From NCBI RefSeq assembly GCF_029852145.1, contig NC_079974.1, forward strand, positions 372,001 to 436,000: a stretch of DNA of 64,000 nucleotides, written 5' to 3'. Positions 36,401 to 46,229 of this stretch are shown here, one piece after another. The notes beneath the pieces were generated by a model. It saw only the letters and a program-made list of their open reading frames with translations, made no database searches and was not told the DNA's origin. How positions within the stretch are numbered: position 1 is the first letter of the stretch; each line of letters starts with the position of its first letter. This DNA is from Microplitis mediator (taxonomy: Eukaryota; Arthropoda; Insecta; Hymenoptera; Braconidae). Position numbers and translations under genes: made by a program.

Positions 36401-38182
36401 GTTCAATAAAGTTTTATGAAATATTATAAAATTTTATATAATTTTATAAAATTTCATACAATTATATAAAAGTTTATCAAATCATTACTCCCCTTTTGAG
36501 ATCTTACTTTATAAAATTGTATAAATTTGTATAAGATTTTATAAGATCGCATATAATTTTATGAAATCGTATACAACTTTATAAAATTTTATAAAATTTC
36601 ATCTAAATATTACTTCTCTTCTAAGGACTTACTTCATAAAATTATATAAAATTGTATAAGATTGTATAAAATTTTATATAATTTTATGAAATCGGACAAA
36701 ACTTTATAAAATTTCATACAATTATATCAAATTTCATTTAATTATTACTTCCCTCACTAGGATCTTACTTTATAAAATTTTATAAGATTGTATAAAAATT
36801 TATATAATTTTATGTAATCGTATAAAAGTTTATACAATTTCATAAAATCTTATAAAATTTCGTACAATTATATAAAATTTTATCTAATAATGACTTCCCT
36901 TTTAAGATCTTACCATATAAAATTTTATAAAATTTTATAAAATTCTATGAAATTTGATAAAATTATATGAAATTCTATTAAATTTCGCTGTACAGTCTTA
37001 TAAAATTGTATAAAATTTTATATAATTTTATACAATTGTGTAAAACTTTATAAAATTTTGTTATATTTTATACAATTTTATAAAATTACATTTATTTATT
37101 ACGTTCCTTACTCAGATCTTACTTTATAAAATTTTAGAAGATTTTATAAGATTTTATAAAATTGTATTAAATATTGTAAAATTTTATAAAATTGTATGAA
37201 TTTTTATAAAATTTTGCTGTAAAATCTTATAAAATCTTACAAAATTTACAAAATTGTATAAAATTTTATAAAATAATATAAAATTTTATAAAAACATTTT
37301 TTCCCGGGTACTTGCTAAACTTACAAATAATTATAACATATATGAAATAATTATTATTATCTTGCTTTTTAAATTTTATCTACTAAACCTTATAGCGTGG
37401 ACAAAATATTCATTTCTTGTGTAGGAGCGACAAAGATAGAGTACTGAGAAAAGAGTGGGAGAACCTCTGCGTGAATCCAAGAGAAAACTTACTTGGCTTA
37501 AGCTCGCAGTGCTCTTGGTTTGAGATTTGTATTTTAGTTCAAGTTATTACTGTTTATTGACTTAAAACATCGCATTACTTTATTCAACGTTGTAGCTTTC
37601 TTGTACTGAACATTTATATTTTTTGATTAAAGTAACAAATATATTACAGTAAGGAACAATATTTATTAAATCAAGAAATTTTAATTATTAAATTAAGTAA
37701 CTCAACTGCTGAATCAATCTTTGAAAATGTATTGAGTCAAAAATTTTTTTTTTTCGTTCAAGATTTAAAATCCAAGGAATTTTTTTACTTGCGTCAAGAA
37801 AATCTCGTTTTTCATTCCATACCCTCAAAAGTTTCTTGGCTTAAGAAAAATTTCTTTGAGCCAAATAATTTTTTTTTCTGTGTGGAAACATAGTTTGACT
37901 AAAAACATGAGAGATAATGAGATACGCGATCCATTTTCAACTAAATCGTTATTTTGAATTCAGTATTGATTTTTGTTACTCATATCTATGAATGTCATTG
38001 TGACCTAATGTTTTAACCTTAATCCCACCACTTTTCAGGGTGTTTATGGAACTGAAGGTCATGTAGCTCCAACAGATAGATTACCAGATGATGTCCCACC
38101 TAATCAATACTTGCTGACTACAACTTTATCATACGAAGGTAAATCATTATTAGTATTGCAAATGTTTTATAAAGTTCAATAA
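24471..38182 (+). CDS. ML/DUF1091-like secreted protein, copy B (4 exons)
   Basis: Exons are 24471-24521, 24616-24759, 28905-29063 and 38039-38182, each exactly the length of its copy A counterpart, giving 165 residues with no frameshift or stop. The signal peptide is MIFPIIIVFITQWFGIQ. The sequon NLT, MDLCD, HCPP and LPDDVPPNQY are all kept; an extra cysteine (DIICPVY) appears in exon 2. Preserved frame with many amino-acid differences suggests both copies are or were recently functional. Intron 3 has grown to about 9 kb through insertions, including the 3.6 kb element at 34257-37882. A polyadenylation signal (AATAAA) is at 38261-38266. Exon 3 has an open reading frame extending upstream to 28806, but it is out of phase with splicing from exon 2, and copy A has a stop there, so I treat it as intron. 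Confidence 0.72.
25050..25372. repeat. CATATATGGCCATATATG array
   Basis: Dense self-complementary words: ATATGGCCATAT, CATACATGGCCATAC, TGGGCATGTATGG. It lies in intron 2 of gene B; the same words occur at 1135-1190 and 1790-1865. Confidence 0.7.
25626..26645. mobile_element. hAT-like fold-back element, 1020-bp palindrome
   Basis: TAGGGTGATCC ... GGATCACCTTA, flanked by the perfect 8-bp duplication ATGAATAG (25618-25625, 26646-26653), which fits nTnnnnAn. The arms mirror each other around 26137. An uninterrupted relative of the target is at 1281-1373 on the other strand with one CTATTCAT (1325-1332). Confidence 0.92.
26788..27430. repeat. Dispersed AACTTCCC(G/A)CTAAGA repeat with GT microsatellite
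   Basis: Starts TTTTTAACTTCCCACTAAGA, followed by ATTTTCGAAAAATTCGG (a short hairpin) and a (GT)n stretch at 26935-27000. Related copies are at 655-745, 17505-18000, 19380-19560 and 38455-38941. The open frame at 27295-27489 is not supported as a gene. Confidence 0.65.
27888..28096. repeat. AGATCTGATCAGATATAATTATATCTG array
   Basis: Ends AATCATTTTCCCCGGGA at the right. The array start (GTTCAGATATAG...CAGATCTTACGAGATA) is shared with copy A at 4165-4213, so this array predates the gene duplication. Larger relatives are at 47680-49031. Confidence 0.65.
29120..29690. other. Intron 3 of gene B, AT-rich, no feature
   Basis: Nothing supported beyond AT-rich sequence. Confidence 0.5.
29692..30490. 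repeat. CATGATCATGCATGATCATG array behind a CCCGGGAAAAAA end
   Basis: CCCGGGAAAAAATCATCAGG opens a tract dominated by ATCATGCATGAT, TGATCATG and TGCATGACCAAG words, with a 65-bp tandem copy at about 29825-29955. A non-array block (30280-30420) splits it. The right end is not clear. Confidence 0.65.
30961..31843. mobile_element. GGGGGGGTAGGGTTTTAAA-ended element, possible TTAA duplication
   Basis: GGGGGGGTAGGGTTTTAAA at the left is mirrored by TTTAAAACCCTACCCCCCC at the right, and TTAA stands at 30957-30960 and 31844-31847. No transposase; the interior is poly-A/T rich. Confidence 0.65.
31850..33580. other. Intron 3 of gene B, mixed AT-rich sequence
   Basis: 32190-32220 carries a GGGGCAAAATGGGGTA stretch like the GGGG-ended elements. 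32645-32840 holds a solo CACGGAAAG end and a TAGGGTGGGTTGAAAA stretch that resembles a hAT-like end without a partner. No gene seen. Confidence 0.4.
33590..33700 (-). repeat. tRNA-derived SINE copy 1
   Basis: The tRNA-like part (33627-33697, minus strand) has TAGCTCAACTGGTAGAGC (A box) and GGTTCGATTCCC (B box). Its tail, CTCAATTTATCTATAAATTG on that strand, is shared exactly with 61281-61385. A shared tail beyond the tRNA marks a SINE rather than two tRNA genes. Confidence 0.7.
34879..34957 (-). repeat. tRNA-Leu-like module in the 34257-37882 element
   Basis: The minus strand reads GTGGCCGAGTGGTCTAAAGC (A box), a CTTAAAC loop and GGTTCGAGTCCC (B box) with a long variable arm, like the module at 3504-3582. 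Confidence 0.6.
35192..37308. mobile_element. CCCGGGAAAAAATG-ended TIR element with TATAAAATTTTATA core, TA duplication
   Basis: The ends CCCGGGAAAAAATGTTTTTA and TAAAAACATTTTTTCCCGGG are mirrored (at least 23 bp) and flanked by TA (35190-35191, 37309-37310). The interior is hundreds of bases of TATAAAATTTTATAAAATT words, with a GGGG-type block (35811-36250) inside. 36235-37308 recurs inverted at 62884-64000. Confidence 0.8.
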
Positions 38183-38260
38183 ACCGTGGTTATTTTTGGA
38201 CTGACACTATTATGATAATTACTTATTTTTCGTTGTGTAATCAATGTAATCATGGATCTT

Positions 38261-38266
38261 AATAAA
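38261..38266 (+). terminator. Polyadenylation signal of copy B
   Basis: AATAAA about 80 bases after the copy B stop, at the position matching copy A. Confidence 0.6.
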
Positions 38267-38454
38267 AATAACTAATCTAATGGCATTTTTATTTCCATAA
38301 GATATCCTCATTAAATTTTATGTAATATTCCACGAAGATGCTTGCGTAAGGAACATTAGGTCAAACTTTCTACAGAATCATTTATTGGCAGACAGCCTTT
38401 CTTGGTGATGTGTGTAATCAACATTAGTATAGTCATTTTATTGATGTTTTTTAA

Positions 38455-38941
38455 TCCCCGCTAAGAAAATCGACGATTTTCGAAAAATTCGGGAAATTGT
38501 TTTCACCCCGATTTGCGAAAATCGAAATTTCATCAGTTGTCGACATTTTGAAGTCTTAGGAAGCTATTCTGACTATGTTCAGAATGATGTCCGAGTGTCT
38601 GTATGTATGTGCGTGTGTGTGTGGATGTAATGTATGTGTGTATGTATGGGTGTGACCAGTCTATATCTTTTTAACTAATGAACCGATTTGGATGGTTAAG
38701 GCGGTAATCGAAAAAGCTTGTTGGCCGTCAACTTTCCTGAAAATTTCAGATAATTTGATCAAGTAGACTCGAAAATATTTGCGAATTACGTAAAAAATAA
38801 ATTTTTCCTTTTTTAGTATTTTATTGATTTCTCAAAAACGAGTGAACGATTAACTTCAAAATCTAATCAGCTCTAGAACTTCATAAGCCGCGTCGAATGT
38901 GACCTCAACCATCTCAATCGGTTAATTTGTTCGAGAGATAT
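38455..38941. repeat. Dispersed AACTTCCC-family repeat
   Basis: Matches 26788-27290 from CCGCTAAGAAAATCGACGAT through the GT-rich tract to TTCGAGAGATAT. It starts just where duplicated unit B ends and stops where the LINE ORF1 fragment begins. Confidence 0.65.
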
Positions 38942-41009
38942 ACAGGTTTTACGTGGCGTACCAACTGATCTCAGTATGAATGAAATCAAAGACACAATCA
39001 CTGGTGAAAATTCAGGTATGCGGGTAGTGGATGTTTTTCGACTCAAAAAAAGAGCGAAGCAAAAATTGTCTAGCATTCAAGAGCATGGCATAAGTGAGAA
39101 ACAAAGTGGATTTACTCCTCTTCAGTTTGCGTTAAATTTGAATCTACACGTTTGCTGCATCAAATAAGAATGTAGGGAGTTTTACTGCCAGTTGCTGAGT
39201 ACACTGAGAGAAAAAAGTGCATATTTTCAAGTAAAAATACTTGATTCAAGTATTTTAGATACTTAAATAGTACCAAGTAAATAATTTCTTAATTCTAGTA
39301 AAAATACTTGTGAAATCTATTAATACTAAAAACTTAGGTTTAATAAAAAAAAATAATGTTAAATAATAAAAATAAAAATTTAATATTTAAAATACTTGAA
39401 ATAAATGATGAAAAAAATTTAATTTAGTAATTAAGATACTACAATTAAAAAATAAAAAGTCACATCTAGTAGTTGAAATACTCAAGTTCAATAATTAAAA
39501 ATTAAAGATTAGTATTTAAAATACTCGTGATCAATATTGAAATATTTTAATTTAGCATTTAAAATACTTTAATTTAATAATTATAAGTTTTCATTTACTA
39601 CTTAAAACACTAAAGTATAATAATTGAACATTTTCATTCAGTATTTGAACGACTTAAGTTCAGTAATTAAAAATTTATATTTAGTAATTAAAATACTCAA
39701 GTTTAATAATTAAATCTTCTTATTTAGTATATAAAATGATCAATTCAATAATTAAATATTTATATTTAGTATTTAATTTTAATACGTATGGATACTTCTT
39801 CGGATTCCCCTGCGCTGTTATAGTTATCACTGAAAAGCATTCCAAAAATCTACTCACAAGTATTTACCTCAAGGGTAATTGTACTCTTCTACTAGGATAC
39901 TGTCCTGTTGCGAGTAGTTGACAGAGTGACCTTTTCACTCCTTTGAACGGAAGTTATTACTTCTATTCTAACTATCCAACTAGGAAAATGTTGCAGCGCT
40001 CTTCTGCGCCTAGCGGTGACTCCTGGTACTAATTTTTTCTTTCGCACTCTGCGTCTGCACACTTTGTTATTTTCACTCGCCTTTTTTTTTCTCTATCTCT
40101 TTATTCATTTAAATTTATTTATTTTTTTTTTACACGCATTATATTTTTTTGCGTTTATTTTTTTTTCTTTTAATAATTTTTTTTTTTTATATATGAAAAT
40201 ATTGTGACTCGTCACACCATGATAAAAAATTCCTTAAGTTGAGAAAAAAATATTCTCGAACTGGAAAAAAAATCACTTGGGCTGAGAAATTTTATTACTT
40301 AGTTTAAAATTTTTTTTGTTGACTTAATAGAAAAAATGTCTTTAGCCAAGAATAAAGATTCTTGACTTGAGAAAAAAATATTCTCAAACTGAAAAAAAAA
40401 ATCACTTAAGATGAGAAATTTTTTACTAAGTTTAAAATTTTTTTTGTTTTAGTTCAAGAACTTTTTTATTTGACTCAATACGAAAAATGTCTTTAGCCAA
40501 GAATAAAGTTTCTTGACTTGAGAAAAAATATTCTCGAACTTGGAAAAAAATTGCTTGGTCAAAGAAAGATTTTTCTTGGCTTACGTAATTGCTTTTTTGA
40601 ATATAGAAATATGTCAACTTAATTCAAGAAATAATTGCTTGTTACAAGTAACTCATGTATCTAGTAATATATTACTAGATCGAAGCAATAGTTGCTAAAA
40701 ATAAGAAATATTATACTTCAATTTAGGAAAAATTTCTTGTTTTAAGTATTCACAGAAATAAGTAAAAAAAATACTTGAAAAAAATTTTTTTTTCGCTCAG
40801 TGTACGTTCCACCAGTACGGATTTGCTACAAATATGGTCGTTTGGGACATATCAGCGGCAAGTGTGTTAATAAAGAAGTCTGCCTTCAATGTAGTCAAGT
40901 TCATGTTCGTACTGCGGAAGAGAAATGCATAAATACTGAAAGGTGCGTAAACTGTGAAGGGATTCACAGTGCTTGAGACTCTCGATGTCCTAGTAGAGCC
41001 GAGGAAGTT
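38942..41009 (+). pseudogene. LINE ORF1 (gag-like, zinc-knuckle) fragment, split by an insertion
   Basis: 38942-39199 reads VLRGVPTDLSMNEIKDTI then NSGMRVVDVFRLKKR, the style of the N-terminal RNA-binding part of Jockey/I-type ORF1. After the 39202-40802 element, the frame resumes at 40803 with VPPVRICYKYGRLGHISGKC, then CLQC...C and CVNCEGIHSA...CP: three zinc knuckles. The first knuckle has Tyr in place of its second Cys, and a stop codon interrupts the last. The right part runs into a CAACTTG array near 41000. No endonuclease or reverse transcriptase is visible. The element is dead; it is neither a host gene nor a virus. Confidence 0.72.
39202..40802. mobile_element. CACTGAGAGAAAAAA-ended TIR element, TA duplication, inside LINE ORF1
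   Basis: TA|CACTGAGAGAAAAAA ... TTTTTTTTCGCTCAGTG|TA (39200-39201, 40803-40804). With one TA removed, the ORF1 frame reads through GAGTAC without a break, an independent empty-site test. The core words are AAGTATTTAAAATACTT (left) and CTTGAGAAAAAAATATTCTC (right), around a unique block (39780-40210). Confidence 0.85.
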
Positions 41010-41380
41010 GAAATTTCAAACTGGTAGACAACAATTACAAAAGCTCAAAGTTGTCGACAAGTTGTCGTCAAGTTGGTCGCAACTAATGTACACCAACTTT
41101 CTGTTCAGAAAACCTGGCATCAGGGTGATTGATTGAAAATTTGTTAATATTGAAACCTACTTTTCCTTCAAATCGTAATTGTACTTTGTTGATGATAAAG
41201 AAGTTTTTAAATGATAAATTGAAGATTAAACAAAATAGTGTCCCAGATAACTATTTTATCCGCAACGGCGTAAACTTTGCAGCTGAATTCAAGTTTAAAC
41301 TTGACGCCGACATTTCTGCAACTCGTTGTCGTGCCCGAATGTGTTGATAGCAACTTGTCGCCAAATCGAATGGGGTCAAG
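41010..41380. repeat. CAACTTG/CAAGTTG array, second copy
   Basis: GTTGTCGACAAGTTGTCGTCAAGTTGG words at 41040-41100 and 41300-41360, with CATCAGGG at 41110. Related to 15759-16559. Confidence 0.55.
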
Positions 41381-41510
41381 CTTATTTTCCCAAAAATTAA
41401 AATTCCGAAACTCTCATCATCAGAAGCTAACGGTAGTTTGAACTTTATATATATTGTATATATATATATATATATACAAAGGATACAATATTAAAAATAT
41501 ATAGATAAAG

Positions 41511-42419
41511 TAGGGGAAGGAGGGGGGGGGGGCAAAAGGGGGTAGGGTAGGCAAAAAGGGGTACACCCAAAATTTTATGAAAAAAAAAATTATTTTTTTT
41601 TCGTCTAATTAGTATAAATTCGATATATTTGCGCACTTTTAGCCCTACACATGACACCTGGGGCAAAATGGACCAGCCGAAAATCTTGAAAAAATGATTC
41701 TTTCATATTTTTATCGTCAAATTGAAAAAAATATAATACACTAATCCATTTTTCGGCTGATTTGTTATAGCTGGGGCAAATTTAGCCACTAAAATATTCG
41801 AAAATAATATTATATTTTTTTTTTGATAAAATATTTTAAATAATGCAAAATAATCTGCAATCTAAAAAATCAAAAAACACGTTTTTTGGGTTCAAAATAA
41901 TGACAAATAAGAAATACAGAATTGTTTTTTTTTATTAAATAGCGATTAGTAATTAAGCTAATCGAGGGGAAACGATTTATTAAACTTAAAAAAATTTTTC
42001 TTGAGTATTATAAAACCAAAAATAGTTGTCAAGAGAAAGAAATACATTCTTAATAATGAAAACAATTTAAAAAAAAAAAAAAAAAATATCACTTTTTGGA
42101 GGGAGACCTCTCCCACAAAAATTTTTTATTTTGCCTTCGTGTCCACCAATGATGTGAAATGTAATTTTTCTTTATGTATATTACATATAAAAGATTCAAG
42201 TGATAAAATTTGATCAATTTTCAGAAATTTTTTTTTTTCAACTTTTTTTAAGGGTACCCCGTTTTGTCCGCCAAAAATAAAAATTTTATTTTTTAACGGC
42301 AGCTAAAAATTTTTTCTATTTACCTCGAATATCACTAAAAACAAAAAGATTTAGCGTATTTTAGTCCTCGAAAACTTAGTATTTCCTTAGGTACCCCCTT
42401 TTGCCCCCCCCCTCCTCTA
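41511..42419. mobile_element. TAGGGGAAGGAGGGG-ended element
   Basis: TAGGGGAAGGAGGGGGGG is mirrored by CCCCCCCCTCCTCTA. The interior shares GACACCTGGGGCAAAATGGACCAGCCG and flanking text with 8547-9320 and 23156-23907, so it belongs to the same broad family. Confidence 0.7.
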
Positions 42420-43600
42420 ATTACACTTACAATAAGAGATCTCATTATAATATTTGAAGTTAAAACAAGTAATAGACTGGACTATTGAAATGTATGTCAA
42501 TAGTCAACTGATTTTAAATTTTTTCACGCTGCGCTTATAATGTTCGTCATTTTAAAAAAATAATGTTAGATGTCACCACTGGTATCATAAGTTGGCAATC
42601 GCGGTAATATTCAAGAACTTAGGTAACCATTGAACGATCATTGAAGTTAGTATTCCTGAGTTACTATTTGTACTTTTTCTTAATCAGCAACTAGTATGGC
42701 AGATTGAGTTGATAGATAAATGAAAAAAACAGTCTTTTTGATAGAAAAATTAGCAAAAATTTCTTGATTTTTTTCCGTTTTATTCAATGTCATCTAATTT
42801 ATTTTTAAAATTTATCAAATACTCATAATTAATCGGAAGTATATTTCATTTTATAAATATAATTAAAAAAGAGATGAGAAAATGAATGTTGTAAGTAAAT
42901 ATGTGAAAAAACGTAATTCGAATCGAATAAAGAAACAATAAAAACGATCTTGAAATCTTTAAGAAAGTGGATGACAGTCGTGGCGAGATAAACGTCAAGT
43001 AAAACGGTGCCGCAGTATTATGATAGCAAAAGAGGGGAGTAAGTCGCTAATTAGAGCCAGATTAAACGCTTGTCCTGGGAGCCATTTTCCTTGCCTCATC
43101 TCTCTTGTCTTCCTTCTCATTCTCTCGCGCAATCGCCACCTTTTCTTTGGTATATATGTATATAAGCGTGAATGAGGGTGCGCAAAACGTTCTATAGTCT
43201 CAGCAATATGCTCATTGCAGACACTGAGGTCTCTTTAAATCCAGCGCGGGTACAGAGGAGAACTTTAACTATTTTGAACTCACCAAGTGGGAAGGTACAT
43301 TGGACATGAGGGTAGAGAGAAAAACCCAAGAGGACAAGGATGAGCAATGCCAAGTATAGAAATACTGTTTGGTAGGAATAGGAGGGCTTAATGAAAAGTG
43401 TTTGCCCCGTAAAAGTTAAGATTAATTGGCGCTCGGGGGGTGGTTACCGCGGTAATCAGCACGTAACAGTGGTTTTCTAACTCTTACTTTAATTTACAAT
43501 AAATTTTAAGAATAATTTTTATTATTTAATTAAATAAAGCAGACGAAAAATTTAAATGAATAAATCAAGAGGGGGGAGGGTGGGGTTCTTTAAGAAATAC
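42420..43600. other. Upstream region of exex with a GC-richer unique block
   Basis: 42960-43480 is GC-richer and non-repetitive, with a TAATTA homeodomain-type core in CGCTAATTAGAGCC (near 43050) and CTCTCT-rich tracts. No coding frame. It could be a distal regulatory element; this is an inference from composition and position only. Confidence 0.4.
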
Positions 43601-43606
43601 CCAGTT

Positions 43607-44460
43607 TTCGGGAACCCAGAGAGGAAAGTACCACGGGCCCAGGCTTGGCCCAGACTTGGGCCAACTTTGTAGAACCTTGGGCCAGGCTTGTAAGCCAGTC
43701 TTGGCCCAGCCTTGGTAGAAGCCTGGAATGATAATCTCGGGCCAAGCCTGGTTGCCAGATCTGGCCCATGCTTGGTTACCAGACCTGGCCCATGCTTGGT
43801 TGCCAGACCTGGCCCAGGCTTCCAGGAAACAAATAAATTTAATTTAAAAAAATTTATTATTATTAACCTCGTAGAATTCATGATCATTAACGTTTTAATT
43901 ATCTAAGGGAGGTAAATAATGTGAAAAAAACTCGGTGAAAATTCTGCTGGACTCTGGGCGCGAACTGCCGTCCTTCTGATTACTGGGTCCGAACGGTAGC
44001 TACTGGACGAACCTACTAACGTTGAACTGGTACATTTATATGATCTACTTATATAAACCATAGGTATATCCAAACTTGGGTAATCCGACCTTGGCCCAAG
44101 TCTGGGTTGCCATTGGACGGCCAAGGCTAGGTTACCCAGTCTTGGCCCACGCCCGGGTAATCATTGTAACAGCCAAGGCTAGGTTACCCAGTCCTGGCCC
44201 AAGCCTGGCTTGCCATTGGATGGCCAAGGCTAGGTTACCCAGTCTTGGCTCAAGCCCGGGTAATCATTGTAACGGCCAAGGCTAGGTTACCCAGTTCTGG
44301 CCCAAGCCTGGCTTGCCATTGGATAGCCAAGGCTAGGTTACCCAGTCCTGGCCCAAGTCTGGGCCAATATAGGTGTGCCAAAGCTAGGTTCCCCAGTGCT
44401 GGGCCAAGTAGGGGCCCGTTGTTCAACTCTGGCAGCTCCTGTATGGGAACGCAAATATGT
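43607..44460. repeat. CCAAGCCTGGCCCA array flanking a tRNA-like module
   Basis: 43607-43820 and 44067-44440 are arrays of CTTGGCCCAGGC, CCAAGCCTGG and TTGGCCAAG words, in part as a roughly 57-bp tandem (44130-44350). Between them at 43947-44015 (minus) is a tRNA-like sequence. ORFs here follow the repeat period and are not genes. Confidence 0.7.
43947..44015 (-). repeat. tRNA-like module between two TTGGCC arrays
   Basis: The minus strand reads CCAGTAGCTACCGTTCGG, then CAGTTCGCGCCCAGAGTCC (B-box-like). Degenerate. Confidence 0.45.
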
Positions 44461-44633
44461 TAGTTCTTTTTTTTTAATGATATTCAAAGTGAATAGAAAA
44501 AATTTTCAGCTGCCGTTAAAAAACATTTTCATTTTTTACGGGCAAAAATAATGCTCAGTTTACAAACCTGATTTTGGAAAGTTTAAAAGACAAACTTTTT
44601 CCATAAAAATTTGGGGGTGGTTCATTTTTCCCC

Positions 44634-44990
44634 TTTCTTCCCTATTCCATACAAAAAAAAAATCGGCCCATTACTGGGTCGCGAATGGCGGCCAATTTTC
44701 AAGCATCGGCCGAAGATTGGCTAAATATCGGATGATAACGGTATGCTAAGCATTGGCCAATCGTGGCAATCAATTATCGGCCAAAGCTTGGTATCAAGAG
44801 CACTCGATCAAACCGTTGGCAAACGAACGGCGGTTAATTGTGCGCCGTTTTTATAAGCAAAAAGACCGCCAATGATTCACCATGCACGGGCCAGTATAGT
44901 TAGCCATTTATTGGCCAATCATTGCAAACCAGGCATCGGCCGATCTATGGGAAAATTTCGAAGCTCGGCGACTTTGTATGGGATGTTACG
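44634..44990. mobile_element. CCATACAAAA-ended element with TTGGCCGAT core
   Basis: TTCCATACAAAA at the left is mirrored by TTTGTATGGGA at the right. The core words are ATCGGCCGAT, TTGGCCAAT and CATCGGCCGA. Confidence 0.6.
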
Positions 44991-44994
44991 TTTT

Positions 44995-46225
44995 ATTATT
45001 TACAAATTTATAATATTTTTCAGTTAAAAAAACGATAATTAATGTTTATTTTTAAAATAGATATGATGATAATAGTAACATGAAATAATATAATTTGTAT
45101 TATAAAAAATGTTATGCAGAAATATAATTGTTAGATTTTAAGAGAAATGGTGAAGGTTGAGCACTGCTGGAACGAGGGGTTAATTTGGCGACACCTAGTT
45201 TCATTAACAACGCCATTAAAAGTAATGGCCGGCTTGGGGTGCGGAGGGTAAGTGAGTATAGAGGGGTAGAAAAGTGAGACAGAGATAAAGAGGAGAGAGA
45301 AAGAGTAAAACAGGATAAGATAAAAGTAACTAGAGATATGATAGTAGAGGAAGAAAACCTTGCGGGAAGCAGTCTCTGGTCTAGGGGAGCTGGGAAATTC
45401 TAATTACGGAAGAGGACCTTGATGGTGGATTGCTAGAATATGCTTTCTCTTACTCTCATGTCCGCGCACTCTAAAACTTTCTCGTTCTTTCTTGTTATCT
45501 CTCTCTCTCTATATATATATATATCTATATGTATACTTGTGAACCACGCGCTTTACTACTTCACTAATATATGTATATAAATGCATCTATATCTATATCT
45601 ATATACTATAATACTCAGTATTACTCGTTGGTATCCAGATATCTGGGCTCAGTGGGAATACGCGGTGGGAGAAATTCAAAGACAGAGATATACTATGAAA
45701 TGAGACAGGGAGAATGAGAGACGTAGTCATATCTCATATCCAAGTTAAGCGGCATAATTGCTCTCACGGGTGATACTTGGAGCTCATGGTTAATTTATTT
45801 GCAACGATGCATCAGAGACGGCATATACTATATATGAGAAAATGTTCGATTCTATGTATACATATATAAATATATATAAATTACTCAACAGTAAATCCCA
45901 AGTTGTGGTAATTAAAATACAACTATTTTAGTTAATCTAATTATTAAAAAAGGTTGAAATTTTTTGTTATTTTTATTTAAATTCAAAATTTGTTCTTGAT
46001 CGCATCATTTTTTATTAATCAATAACACGATAAGTATTATTATACTTCATTATTAATCGTTTTAATTAACGATATCTTGTAAATACGCCTGATATTTTTA
46101 ATTTTTAAGCCGAGGAGAATATATTAGATAACGTAATCTCAAATAATTAAAATTGTATTGGTAAGGATTTAAACTTTTTATTTTAATTATTATTTTATTC
46201 CCTTGTAAGAAAAAAAATATTGAGA
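44995..46225. other. Upstream region of exex, unique sequence without a gene
   Basis: 45170-45480 and 45620-45800 are GC-richer, with ATTAACAACGCCATTAAAAG and similar unique sequence and no open frame of note. 45505-45610 is TATATC microsatellite. Candidate non-coding regulatory DNA by composition only. Confidence 0.35.
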
Positions 46226-46229
46226 ACGA

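Larger units (their letters stand above)
34257..37882. mobile_element. CACAGAAAAAAA-ended TIR element, 3.6 kb, TG duplication
   Basis: CACAGAAAAAAAGG ... TTTTTTTCTGTG flanked by TG (34255-34256, 37883-37884). Copy A has the empty site GGTAATGAAAACAAAG (10291-10306). The left half-array uses CTTGGTTTAAA / AGCCCAAGTATTTTT words, with a 43-bp tandem repeat at 34613-34745. A tRNA-like module follows (34879-34957). The right half-array is 37313-37882. A CCCGGG element (35192-37308) is nested inside. Confidence 0.88.
24151..38455 (+). repeat. Duplicated unit B (tandem copy of 1990-11660)
   Basis: Carries gene B. Relative to A it lacks the insertions at 2720-4011, 8276-9716 and 10834-11618. It carries its own insertions, including 25626-26645, the CATGATCATG array at 29692-30490, 30961-31843 and 34257-37882. 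The left edge directly follows an (ATT)n-tailed retroelement end at 24127-24150. Confidence 0.85.
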
